From Bosea sp. F3-2 (GTDB lineage: Bacteria > Pseudomonadota > Alphaproteobacteria > Rhizobiales > Beijerinckiaceae), in the NCBI RefSeq assembly GCF_008253865.1, contig NZ_CP042331.1, positions 2,232,001 to 2,296,000 of the forward strand: a DNA stretch of 64,000 nt, in the 5' to 3' direction. Within the stretch, counting starts at the first letter, position 1. Every line of letters begins with the position of its first letter. The translations under genes and the position numbers were made by a program. Under the pieces are notes generated by a model. It made no database searches and had not been told where the DNA came from. It worked only from the letters and a program-made list of their open reading frames with translations. This document shows, piece after piece, positions 1-7,925 of this stretch.

Positions 1-109
1 CAGTCCGTCCTCCGCCAAGTGTCCGAACAATGCGGCGGGCATTGAAGATGCTTGAGCATTCGGGCTGTCCAGGAATGGCAACCGCAGCTCGCACGAACAG
101 GAGAGCAAA
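1..109. other. Region upstream of tniA, possibly near a transposon end
   Basis: No gene is visible. An AGGAGAG-like ribosome binding site lies just before the tniA start at 110. In Tn7/Tn5053-like elements the transposase gene is usually the first gene inside one end, so an end could lie here or just outside the window. I could not identify convincing terminal repeats: TGTCC occurs twice (around 20 and 65) without a clear longer repeat. Confidence 0.3.
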
Positions 110-2245
110 ATGAGCTCTCCGATCCTCTATTTCCGTTTCAACTCAAAGGACCGCCTGTGGATCGAGGGCAAGCCTTACCGACCCGTAGAGCGCGAGGAGG
201 AGGGGCACCTCCTCCTCCGTGAGGATGACCTCGAAACTCAGCGCCTGTTCTCCAACGAAGAGTTGGATAAGCTGGTGTTGGCCGGTGAGGTCCGCATCGA
301 GCGCAGCGCCTTTCGCCCCGAAGTCATGCGGGCACGGGCGAAAGCGGAGGCTCACCGCATCAACGATCTGCCTGAACGCGAACGGAGTGAGGTCGCCCGT
401 CGCGAGATATACTGCACTCGTTTCCTGGAAATGGCGCGCGCCGGAGAAGCGACGCGTTCAGATAAATCAATGAGCCGTGCGATCGCGATTATTGAGGGCG
501 AGATCAACGAAGCCCAATGGGCCGCAGCCGCCAAACTGGGCAAGGATGGTGACCTCATCCGCCCCCGGGTCGACAAAGAGATAAAGACCCATAAGCCGCC
601 AAGCCCTAAAACCCTCCGCCGCTCGCTGAAGATATTCGAAGGAGCGGAAGGTCAAGCGCTAGCCTTGCGTAAGGCCTATCGGCGGTGTGGTGATCGGCTC
701 ACGAGTCGACATCCGCCAGAGGTATGTGATCTCGCAGATGACGTCGCTGCTAGCTTCAAAGAAGAAGCAGCCGAGGGCCGCGGTTCAGTGCGGACCCTGC
801 ACGCTCAACTTGGTGCAAAGCTGCTCGTTATCAACACGAAACGAAAGGCCGTAGGCTTACCTGAATACAAGACGCCCTCCTATCATTACCTTTTATCGCG
901 GGTGAAGGAACTGCATGCTCTTGAAACGCTGGCCAGTCGATATGGTTTAGATGTAGCTGAGGCAAAAATGGCCGCCGTCGCCCGCGGCGCTATGGCCACT
1001 AGACCGCTAGAACGCGTCGAAATTGATGAGTGGAAGATCGATCTCTACACAGTCTTTGAACACCATGGACTGCTCGATGATCTTACCGCAGAGGAGATCG
1101 CTGAACTGAAGAAGCCGCGCTTTTGGCTATGCGCGGTCATCGATGCGGCAACTCGTGTCATCCTGGGCATGAAGATCGGCAAAAGGGTTGGTGTCCAACT
1201 CGCCTTGGATACCGTAGAAATGGCTGTCTCGCCGAAGGTAGCCTATTCTCGCATTGCGCCGTCTGTTTCTCGCTGGCTATTCTGCGGGCCGTTTGAGCAG
1301 ATCGTTCATGACCAAGCCAAATGGTTCATGTCGCTCGCTTTTCGTACTCCGATACTCGATCTGGGATCCGAGGTCCTAGCCCCGCCGGCAGGCAAGCCTC
1401 GCATGCGACCGAAGATCGAGCGCTTTTTCCGGACAGCGAAGGAGGCGCTCGCGTTTTTCACCGGCCGGACGTTCGAGAACGTCATCGTAAAGGGCGACTA
1501 TGATCCCGTAGGTCGGGCCAGCCTTACCGTTCCAGAACTATGCGAAGTCTTGGTGCGATGGACAGTGGACCAATATCACAACTCGTCGCATCGCGGGCTT
1601 AACAAGCAGACTCCTGCCAGAGCATGGGAAAGCCTTACGAAGAAATATGGCGTAATGCTGCCACCCCATTCGCACGATTTACGGGCAATATTTGGGGTAA
1701 TAGTGAAGAATATCTCTATCAGTCCTTCGGGAGTTGAATTCTGCGGCTTGTTTTACAATTGCCTAGAGCTTCAAGAATTCTTTCAACGTCGCGGGAGCGC
1801 CGTCGTAGATATCAAGGTGAATCACCGCGACATCAACTGCATCTCAGTTGAACTTGGAGATAACTGTTGGCTAGCGGTGCCCTGCATGCGGCCGGGTATG
1901 GAGCATGTCCCTCTCGATGTTTGGCTCGCGACACGGCAGGCCCTTCGGCGCCAGCACGAAGACGAAGCCAAGCTTGATGACGCTATCGTCAAGGAGTCAA
2001 TTCTCAAGATGATGGAGATCGCAAAGGCTGCTGAGCAGCGGACAGCATTGGTTACAACGCGTCCTACGACTGAACAGCTCACCCAGCTCCACAGAGACGC
2101 AAATTCATCTTTTGAATTCCTGCGCCCGGACACTGGCCCTACGCCTTTGAAGGGGAATTTGCTCGCAGCAGCGATCATCCCTGCTCGGAAAACCCTTCCC
2201 GCTCCCTCTTCGAGCACCAGGAAGCCGTCGCGAACGATCAAGTAA
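110..2245 (+). CDS. tniA: TniA/TnsB-type DDE transposase (Mu transposase family)
   Basis: This 711-aa protein should be the strand-transfer transposase of a Tn7/Tn5053-like element, cutting and joining 3' ends at the transposon termini. A helical, DNA-binding-type N-terminal half precedes an RNase H-like core. Candidate catalytic residues are D306 (VEIDEW), D401 (VHDQAKWF) and E437 (KIERFF); the last two are 35 residues apart, the classic DD35E spacing. A Mu-type C-terminal beta-barrel region follows (about 530-620), and the tail is Pro/Ser/Thr-rich with basic residues. tniB begins 20 bp downstream and tniQ follows, the standard core order. No TnsA-like endonuclease gene is present in the window, which is compatible with a TniA type that moves by replicative or cointegrate routes. 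Intact. Confidence 0.9.
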   Translation: MSSPILYFRFNSKDRLWIEGKPYRPVEREEEGHLLLREDDLETQRLFSNEELDKLVLAGEVRIERSAFRPEVMRARAKAEAHRINDLPERERSEVARREIYCTRFLEMARAGEATRSDKSMSRAIAIIEGEINEAQWAAAAKLGKDGDLIRPRVDKEIKTHKPPSPKTLRRSLKIFEGAEGQALALRKAYRRCGDRLTSRHPPEVCDLADDVAASFKEEAAEGRGSVRTLHAQLGAKLLVINTKRKAVGLPEYKTPSYHYLLSRVKELHALETLASRYGLDVAEAKMAAVARGAMATRPLERVEIDEWKIDLYTVFEHHGLLDDLTAEEIAELKKPRFWLCAVIDAATRVILGMKIGKRVGVQLALDTVEMAVSPKVAYSRIAPSVSRWLFCGPFEQIVHDQAKWFMSLAFRTPILDLGSEVLAPPAGKPRMRPKIERFFRTAKEALAFFTGRTFENVIVKGDYDPVGRASLTVPELCEVLVRWTVDQYHNSSHRGLNKQTPARAWESLTKKYGVMLPPHSHDLRAIFGVIVKNISISPSGVEFCGLFYNCLELQEFFQRRGSAVVDIKVNHRDINCISVELGDNCWLAVPCMRPGMEHVPLDVWLATRQALRRQHEDEAKLDDAIVKESILKMMEIAKAAEQRTALVTTRPTTEQLTQLHRDANSSFEFLRPDTGPTPLKGNLLAAAIIPARKTLPAPSSSTRKPSRTIK

Positions 2246-2265
2246 TATTACAGGATATTTTGAAA

Positions 2266-3327
2266 ATGACCGAGAATTCCAATTCTTCAATCAACGCTAT
2301 CCTCGCCTCTATGTCGCTGAATGCCCAGGCAGTAGTGGGCAAGATGGAAGCTATTAGAAACAACTACATTGAGACCGATTGGGACGATGAGCTCAGACGG
2401 CGGTTCGACAAGCTGCTGCGGACCATCGTCATGCGTCGCTCGTCGGCCGACGAAGCCTGGAAAGAAAGGCGCGAATGTCGGGCCATCGTTTACACAGGCG
2501 AAGAAGGCATCGGGAAGACTGAATCCCTGGACCGGCTTTTCCGCACCCATCCCGCCACCGCCGGCTACAACGTGTTTGGGTCTGGCTGCACTTTGCTGTC
2601 AGTCTCGGTTCCCGCCTCTACCTCGCCGATAGCGCTGGGCCATACGATCCTGCAGAAAGCTGGTCGGCCGATTTACAAGCCCCTAGCGGAACACGCCGTT
2701 TGGGCTCAGGTTCACCACCAGCTGGAACTTGCTGGCGTCGCGATACTGCATCTCGACGAGATGCATAACCTGACCGATAGCGCGAACGTCAGCCAGATCG
2801 ATCACATCAGAAAGCGCCTGAAGGCCTTGATGGTCTCGCCGACCTGGCCAGTCGCTTTGGTAATCTCAGGGTTGCCCAGCATCGTCCCGGCAATGCGGGC
2901 AGTCGGAGAGATCCGGAGACGCGGTCAATTTATCCAAATGCCATTGATGGAGATGCCGGCGGACGCCGATTTGGTGAGCGCGGCGCTCGACAGAACCTGT
3001 AAGCTGGCAGACCTGACTTGGTCAGACGATCGCAACTTGCTTGTTAGTCGCCTCGTCCATGCGGCCATCTATCGTTTTGGCGTCATGATCGAACTCATTC
3101 AAGAGGCGGTCGAGCTAGCACTGCTGGACGGAGTAGAGGAGCTTACGGTCGAGCACTTTGCCGCCGCGTATTCCGATAGAACAGGATGCGGGCGTCGCAT
3201 GAACCCCTTCCTCGCTGCTGACTGGCTGCACTTGGATTGTTCGCTCGTGCTAATGGCCGAGCCCCCCTCGCAGATCTTGCCTGCAGACAGTTCGCTCGTT
3301 GGCCGCGCGCAGAGAGGCAGCAAGTAA
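2266..3327 (+). CDS. tniB: TniB/TnsC-type AAA+ ATPase, transposition regulator
   Basis: ATP-binding partner that activates the transposase and passes on target choice from TniQ. Walker A is GEEGIGKTES (about residues 78-86) and Walker B is ILHLDEMHN (D about 164, E about 165). The 353-aa length fits TniB. ATG at 2266 is preferred over the in-frame TTG at 2260; an AGGA lies about 10 bases upstream. The gene sits 20 bp after tniA and its stop is one base before the tniQ start, so the three are almost certainly one transcript. The C-terminal region carries the helical AAA+ lid. Confidence 0.88.
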   Translation: MTENSNSSINAILASMSLNAQAVVGKMEAIRNNYIETDWDDELRRRFDKLLRTIVMRRSSADEAWKERRECRAIVYTGEEGIGKTESLDRLFRTHPATAGYNVFGSGCTLLSVSVPASTSPIALGHTILQKAGRPIYKPLAEHAVWAQVHHQLELAGVAILHLDEMHNLTDSANVSQIDHIRKRLKALMVSPTWPVALVISGLPSIVPAMRAVGEIRRRGQFIQMPLMEMPADADLVSAALDRTCKLADLTWSDDRNLLVSRLVHAAIYRFGVMIELIQEAVELALLDGVEELTVEHFAAAYSDRTGCGRRMNPFLAADWLHLDCSLVLMAEPPSQILPADSSLVGRAQRGSK

Positions 3328-3328
3328 A

Positions 3329-5233
3329 ATGCGCCTCTATCCCACCCTCCCCCTCATTGAAGATGAGGGGCCCGTTAGCTTTCTCTCGCGTCTTGCTCTG
3401 CTCCACGGCTTCCAGAGTGCAAGAGTGTTTGCGAGCCAATTGGGCCTTCATTCACAGCGGCTAGCAGACGGCGATACCGCAGCCCTTGCTTCGCTTTCAG
3501 AATTGAGCGGCGCTTCGCTGATTGATCTCTCGCGCGCCGCAATCACCAAAGTTGGACGCGACTATCGAATTCGCGGCCAATCACTCGCCAAGAAGGATAG
3601 CCATAGAGCTCATCTCATCGTTTGTCCGCGATGCATTGCCGAGGACCTAGGCTCGCACCGGGACGGATGGCGAACGGGGATTCGGTTCCAGTGGCAATTG
3701 GAACCACTGCGATGCTGCCACACCCACGGTGTTTTACTCAAAAAGTTTGCATACAAGCCGAGGTGTCAGCTGTTCGACCATGCCAGCGCGCTTCAACCGG
3801 AGCTTGGCGAGGTTCTAGCCGCGGCTGACAGCGGCAGAACGAGACCGTCGTCACCTCTGGAAGAGTACTTAACGGCGCGCCTTGACGGAGCCTGCGCTTC
3901 GCCGTGGCTGGATTCCCTCCCCTGGTACGCCGCAGCTAAAGCTTCCGAAATGCTCGGGGTCCTGCTCATTGACGGCGGTAAAGCACTCACCAGCCATTAC
4001 ACAGCGGAACAGCTAATCGATGCGGGGAGCGCCGGATTCGAGGTGACGTCAAAAGGCCCTGCGGCGATCTACGACGCACTGGATGGTGTGAGAGCTTCCG
4101 TTGATGCTAGGGAAGCTACCAAGAATCCGCACTTCGGAATCTGGTTTGGATCGTTCTTTAAATGGATCAAGCTGCTTACCGATGATGGCGTTTACGATCC
4201 GCTTCGCGACATCATGCTCGACATCGCGAGGGCCAACATTGCTCTTGGCCCGGAAGACCTCTTTTTCGACCGGCAGGTTGTTGGAAAGCGGAAACTGCAT
4301 TCGTTATCGTCTGCGCGGGCCTACACCGGGCTAGGTTCGGTTAGCCTTCGCCGCAAACTGGCCTCGGCGGGATTTATCCCTCCTGATCACAAGAAACACA
4401 TCGAGAGCCGGCTCCTTATGCCGGCGACTCCCCAGCTCGAAGAGTTCTTGGCAAGAGCGCGACACTCGCTATCGCCGCCGGAAGCCGCAAGATATCTGAA
4501 TGCCAAATCCGTTCAGATGAAGATTCTCGTGAAAGAGGGCCTGATCAGGCCGTTCCCCGGACAGGAAGGGGTGCGCAATCGCTCATACGATCGGCGCGAC
4601 CTTGATGCCCTCTTGAGAGAGTTCGAAGAGGGCGCAGAGCTTGTCGAAGACCCGTCCTATCCCCTGCTTACCATCCCAGCCGCATCGCGGCTGTCAAATT
4701 GCAATGCAGGCGAAATCATTCAGGCGCTCCGTGACGGGCGGTTGCCCTGGAAAGGTAAGGCGGCAGGCAAGAAGGGGTACGAGGCACTGCTGGTGAATTA
4801 TGACCAAACCCGCGAGATCCTGTTCCAAGCGTCCAAGGACGCACTAGTGATGCCCGCGGCATGTCAAGCTCTCAACTCCACGCGCCAGGTGATGGTCAAT
4901 CTGATTCAGATCGGCGCGATTGACGCGACCCGGGTCACCCTACCCCGGCAGCGCACTCAGTATACGCTCGTGTCTCGCGCTTCGATCGACAAGTTCAAGC
5001 GTGACTTTGTTTCGTTGACGGAGCTCGCCAGCGAGCACCGGCAATGGCCTATCCACATCAAGAAGGTCTTGCGGGAGTTTGACATACCGCCGGTCTTTGA
5101 GAAATCCGCAATCGGCGCGACTTTTTACCGTCGAAAGGATGTGCCGGCCACGCTTCCCACTAGTATCTATTCTCATGTTTCATTAAAGGGGCGTTTGAAC
5201 CGCCGAAGCGCTGCGACCCTACTGGATCGGTGA
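3329..5233 (+). CDS. tniQ: TniQ family transposition target-selection protein
   Basis: The N-terminus (MRLYPTLPL, then EGPVSFLSRLA) is the typical TniQ opening, followed by a zinc-finger pattern: CPRC at about 99-102 and CCHTH at 129-133. Proteins of this family recruit TniB/TnsC to a target site. At 634 aa it is longer than minimal TniQ proteins and closer to TnsD-like forms; the C-terminal half contains several segments that look like repeated helix-turn-helix units (for example around 370-420 and 440-480), which suggests recognition of a specific DNA site. ATG 3329 is chosen over an in-frame start at 3299 because AGAGAGG lies just upstream and the tniB stop ends at 3327. The 3' end overlaps the convergent small gene by 15 bp. 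Confidence 0.85.
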   Translation: MRLYPTLPLIEDEGPVSFLSRLALLHGFQSARVFASQLGLHSQRLADGDTAALASLSELSGASLIDLSRAAITKVGRDYRIRGQSLAKKDSHRAHLIVCPRCIAEDLGSHRDGWRTGIRFQWQLEPLRCCHTHGVLLKKFAYKPRCQLFDHASALQPELGEVLAAADSGRTRPSSPLEEYLTARLDGACASPWLDSLPWYAAAKASEMLGVLLIDGGKALTSHYTAEQLIDAGSAGFEVTSKGPAAIYDALDGVRASVDAREATKNPHFGIWFGSFFKWIKLLTDDGVYDPLRDIMLDIARANIALGPEDLFFDRQVVGKRKLHSLSSARAYTGLGSVSLRRKLASAGFIPPDHKKHIESRLLMPATPQLEEFLARARHSLSPPEAARYLNAKSVQMKILVKEGLIRPFPGQEGVRNRSYDRRDLDALLREFEEGAELVEDPSYPLLTIPAASRLSNCNAGEIIQALRDGRLPWKGKAAGKKGYEALLVNYDQTREILFQASKDALVMPAACQALNSTRQVMVNLIQIGAIDATRVTLPRQRTQYTLVSRASIDKFKRDFVSLTELASEHRQWPIHIKKVLREFDIPPVFEKSAIGATFYRRKDVPATLPTSIYSHVSLKGRLNRRSAATLLDR

Positions 5234-5437
5234 AACCTGAGCCTTTGCCTCGTTGGCTTTGGCCATCAGCGCCTCGAGCTTGGTGAACGTCTCGGGTGAG
5301 AACACGAGGTTCATCACCTGGCCGCTGGCCATCTCGAAACAGATCATCGTCTCGCCCTGCGGATCGGTCGTCAGAGCGATCCGCTTCACATCCGCAACGT
5401 CCAGATCGATTTCCGCCAGCTCCGTCGGCTCGGCCAT
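5219..5437 (-). CDS. Small hypothetical protein (72 aa)
   Basis: Last gene of a leftward cluster that starts with the VWA/nuclease gene at 7590. The product is acidic, begins MAEPTELAEIDL and has a regular alternation of beta-like and helical segments, which looks like a real protein rather than noise. No cysteine cluster, membrane segment or known motif is visible. The ATG at 5437 is preferred over the adjacent TTG; GAGG lies about 10 bases upstream. It starts 12 bp after the stop of the 63-aa gene, so co-expression is likely. Function unknown; a small partner or inhibitor of the upstream nuclease is one possibility. Confidence 0.55.
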   Translation of the reverse strand: MAEPTELAEIDLDVADVKRIALTTDPQGETMICFEMASGQVMNLVFSPETFTKLEALMAKANEAKAQVSPIQ

Positions 5438-5449
5438 CAATCTCGATCC

Positions 5450-5641
5450 TCAACAGGGCGCCAAAGCTCGTCGGGCTTGGCTCGTGGCCTCGATGAGCGC
5501 CGTGTCGAGGAAATATGCGAGCGTGCCAAAGCCGCGGGCGGCAGCTTCAATCTTCAGCGTTTCGATCCGCCCGACCAAGTCGTCGGCTCGACGGATCGGA
5601 ATGCGTGGCACACCTGATCCGATCCTGACCACATCCGCCAT
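5450..5641 (-). CDS. Small hypothetical protein (63 aa)
   Basis: Begins MADVVRIGSGVPRIPIR, with a predicted helix-rich middle (VGRIETLKIEAAARGFGTLAYFLDTALIE in sense, residues about 23-51). A GGGAGGG ribosome binding site lies 8 bases before the ATG. It lies 14 bp downstream of the 39-aa gene and 12 bp upstream of the 72-aa gene in a tight four-gene leftward cluster. Similar short proteins occur near mobile regions of rhizobia, but I do not recognise a family. Function unknown. Confidence 0.5.
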   Translation of the reverse strand: MADVVRIGSGVPRIPIRRADDLVGRIETLKIEAAARGFGTLAYFLDTALIEATSQARRALAPC

Positions 5642-5655
5642 GATGCTGGCCCTCC

Positions 5656-5775
5656 CTAGTCAGGGTATTCGCCCGCGAGCCGATCATACAAGTCGACTTC
5701 CGCGGCATCGGCCGCCAGAGCCGTCTCGAGTTCATCGGCCGGTGCGAGAACACCACCGAAATGAGCGTGGCACAT
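5656..5775 (-). CDS. Very small hypothetical protein (39 aa)
   Basis: An unannotated-size reading frame starting MCHAHFGGVLAPADELETA and ending DRLAGEYPD. It is acidic, starts 12 bp after the stop of the VWA/nuclease gene and ends 14 bp before the 63-aa gene, filling the gap in the cluster exactly. A GGAG is present about 13 bases upstream, slightly far for a ribosome binding site. The amino-acid make-up is protein-like, but at this length chance cannot be excluded. Confidence 0.4.
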   Translation of the reverse strand: MCHAHFGGVLAPADELETALAADAAEVDLYDRLAGEYPD

Positions 5776-5787
5776 TGGCCCGCGGGC

Positions 5788-7590
5788 CTACTCCAAGGCG
5801 ATGGCGCTCCCTCCTGTGGCTGCGCAGGCATCCTGTAGGCTTGCGGGAACGGGGCCTTTAACCAGGTTGGCGCGGACGCGAATGCCCTGCTCCACCATGG
5901 CGGCGGCATCGAACTGGGCACCGTCCCCGTCCCCGAACAGCCAGATCTCCTTTTCACCGGCGACCTTGCTAAGATGGGTAACCGCGGTTTCGAAGGCAAT
6001 CTTGTGGTTTGTGCCACCGCCGCTCTCGGTGAGGACAGGCGATGCGAGATAGTCGCTGACCGATCGCTTTGCGATCCACGTTTCCGCAAAGCTCGCCACT
6101 AGCGACCCGATGCGGTCGACCTGCGGGTCGTTGGCAAGCGCCGTAGCGACGGCGGAGGCGATGAGTGCGCGATGTCTATCCGTCGAACCGGACACGTCGG
6201 CCAGAACGGCGACGGACTTGCTCGGCAATGGCACGCCTATTTCCCTGGCAGCCGTTGACAGGGCGCGATGTAGGCTCGCCGCGCTCGCCGGACGCAGGCC
6301 ACTGAAAATCAGCGCCGAGCGTTCATGCGCCAACGTCTCGACCGAGGCTTCCTCGGGAAAGTAGCTCGCAATCGCACTCATCTGAGCATCGAAGGCATCC
6401 GCGTATCGCAGGCACACCTCCTGGTGATCCTTCGCACTGTAAGTTTCGCCCATCTTCGGATCGACAATCGCGAGCCACCGGCGGGAGGTCCTGTCACGGA
6501 GCGCGATGTCTGGCATATTCGCGCGGTCTGTGCCCTTCTGGAAGTATTGATAGTAAAGATCGATCCAACGGTCGCCTATTGCAAAGGCGATGGCAGGCTT
6601 TGGGTCGCGGGTGTATTTCAGAGTCCAGCGGCCATCGTTGATCCGATCTAGTGTGTCGATCTGCTCGCACCCGTTGGCGAAAGTCATGCACACCGAGCAC
6701 AAAATCCAAAGCTCGTAGATGCGCCATCGCTCTTTCCACAGCGCGAGCCCCATAGCTTCGAGGACCTCGGAACCGGTCGCGTCCATTTGGAGAGCCTGCC
6801 GAGCTAAGCTCTCAATTTCGCCGATCGCCAACTCGATGTGACGTCCCCGGCGCATATCGAGACGCGTAGGTGGACCACCATACTCGCGCGAAGCCTTTCC
6901 TTCGATCTGCCGCAAGGCGGTCGCAATTTGTCCGCCCATCGTCCGCAGCGGCTGCGTGACCGCATCGGCGGCTGGGTGGTCGGCCAGCTGTGCTTCTAAA
7001 CGCTGTTGGGCCAAGGCCAAAGCATCGCGAACTTCGCGCATCACCCTGATGTCCGACGGGTGAACCTCACGCTCGCTTCTCTGCATCAGATTGGCTTGCA
7101 TATGCCAGATGGGAGAACCGGTCTGATCCCCCAAGTCGCGCAACTGCCGGCCAATCCCCTGGTCACGCTTCACGAACGTTGGCCGCGCGTCTCTAGACAA
7201 TGCAGCGACCTCGCGCTTGATGATCTCAAGCTGCTTATCGATGTCGGGGGTCGCCTGACGGACCCAACTGGCCGCGACGAGAAGAAGGCTTCGGATTTGC
7301 GGACCGAAGGCGATTTGGACGTCGTTGCCGTTCTGGTTCGCTACAATGAATTCGACATTGCCCTTGAGCGAGGCTTCGATCCTTGTGAGGAAACCGGCGA
7401 TATCCGCCGCCATCAACACGAAAGCGCTCCTCTGCTGCACAATCCAGTTGAGTAGTTCGGATGCCGTGAAGCGATCGCTCAACTCGGAGCGGCTCGTGTC
7501 CATCGCCGACAGGAAGGTTGTCTGCTCACCGGGATCGAACAGATCGAAGACCGCGCCCGGCGATGCCGACAAAGATTGGCCGAGTTTCAT
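5788..7590 (-). CDS. PD-(D/E)XK nuclease-like and VWA-domain fusion protein
   Basis: A 600-aa protein with three parts. Residues 1-330 are mostly helical. Residues about 331-400 contain a PD-(D/E)XK-type pattern: P360-D361, then D377-P-K379 after a beta strand (RRWLAIVDPK), then a helix with QEVCLRYADAF, as in restriction-type nuclease cores. Residues about 455-600 form a VWA-like fold with a MIDAS motif DVSGST (465-470), a GGGTN loop (about 524-528) and FGDGDG (552-557). A nuclease joined to a metal-dependent protein-interaction domain fits a defence effector, but this is inference; I know no named system with this architecture. It heads a four-gene cluster whose other members are tiny, and lies between the tniQ gene and a Hachiman locus. 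Confidence 0.6.
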   Translation of the reverse strand: MKLGQSLSASPGAVFDLFDPGEQTTFLSAMDTSRSELSDRFTASELLNWIVQQRSAFVLMAADIAGFLTRIEASLKGNVEFIVANQNGNDVQIAFGPQIRSLLLVAASWVRQATPDIDKQLEIIKREVAALSRDARPTFVKRDQGIGRQLRDLGDQTGSPIWHMQANLMQRSEREVHPSDIRVMREVRDALALAQQRLEAQLADHPAADAVTQPLRTMGGQIATALRQIEGKASREYGGPPTRLDMRRGRHIELAIGEIESLARQALQMDATGSEVLEAMGLALWKERWRIYELWILCSVCMTFANGCEQIDTLDRINDGRWTLKYTRDPKPAIAFAIGDRWIDLYYQYFQKGTDRANMPDIALRDRTSRRWLAIVDPKMGETYSAKDHQEVCLRYADAFDAQMSAIASYFPEEASVETLAHERSALIFSGLRPASAASLHRALSTAAREIGVPLPSKSVAVLADVSGSTDRHRALIASAVATALANDPQVDRIGSLVASFAETWIAKRSVSDYLASPVLTESGGGTNHKIAFETAVTHLSKVAGEKEIWLFGDGDGAQFDAAAMVEQGIRVRANLVKGPVPASLQDACAATGGSAIALE

Positions 7591-7651
7591 GACAATCTGT
7601 GCCCCCGTTTAACTGACTTCCCGCGTCTTTGATCTGCCAGATGATGGCGGC

Positions 7652-7890
7652 TCACCGGCCGCCGTATAAAGCGTTCGCTACCACCGCCTCATCCCCCTCG
7701 ACCAGGAACGCGATCACCACTCGACGCTCAAGTCCAATGAGGCGCAGGCTCGGTCGAATGTCATCTCGGCCCGCCGCGCGCACATCTGCCAATCCCTACC
7801 AGTTGGCCAAGCGCGTTGAACATAGCCCTGGGCGAGGCGCTATCGCGAATGTACTCGTGCAAAGTCGACGTTGGTGCTTCATACGAGGGG
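7652..7890 (-). pseudogene. Decayed ParE/RelE-type toxin gene
   Basis: The 335-bp gap between the VWA gene and hamB holds a broken toxin. In one leftward frame there is a segment reading LHEYIRDSASPRAMFNALG, matching the early helical region of ParE toxins; after a shift of frame near 7770 the conserved C-terminal part appears (LRLIGLERRVVIAFLVEGD, then ANALYGGR and a stop at 7652). These are the typical strand-rich end of ParE proteins. No antitoxin gene is visible upstream. The upper limit is approximate. Confidence 0.5.
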
Positions 7891-7925
7891 CGTCGCCCAC
7901 CCGCATAGATTAGGCCCGCCTCCTT

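Noticed and set aside
20..75. TGTCC repeats as a transposon left end
   Set aside because: Two short matches only, with no longer repeat and no matching right end.
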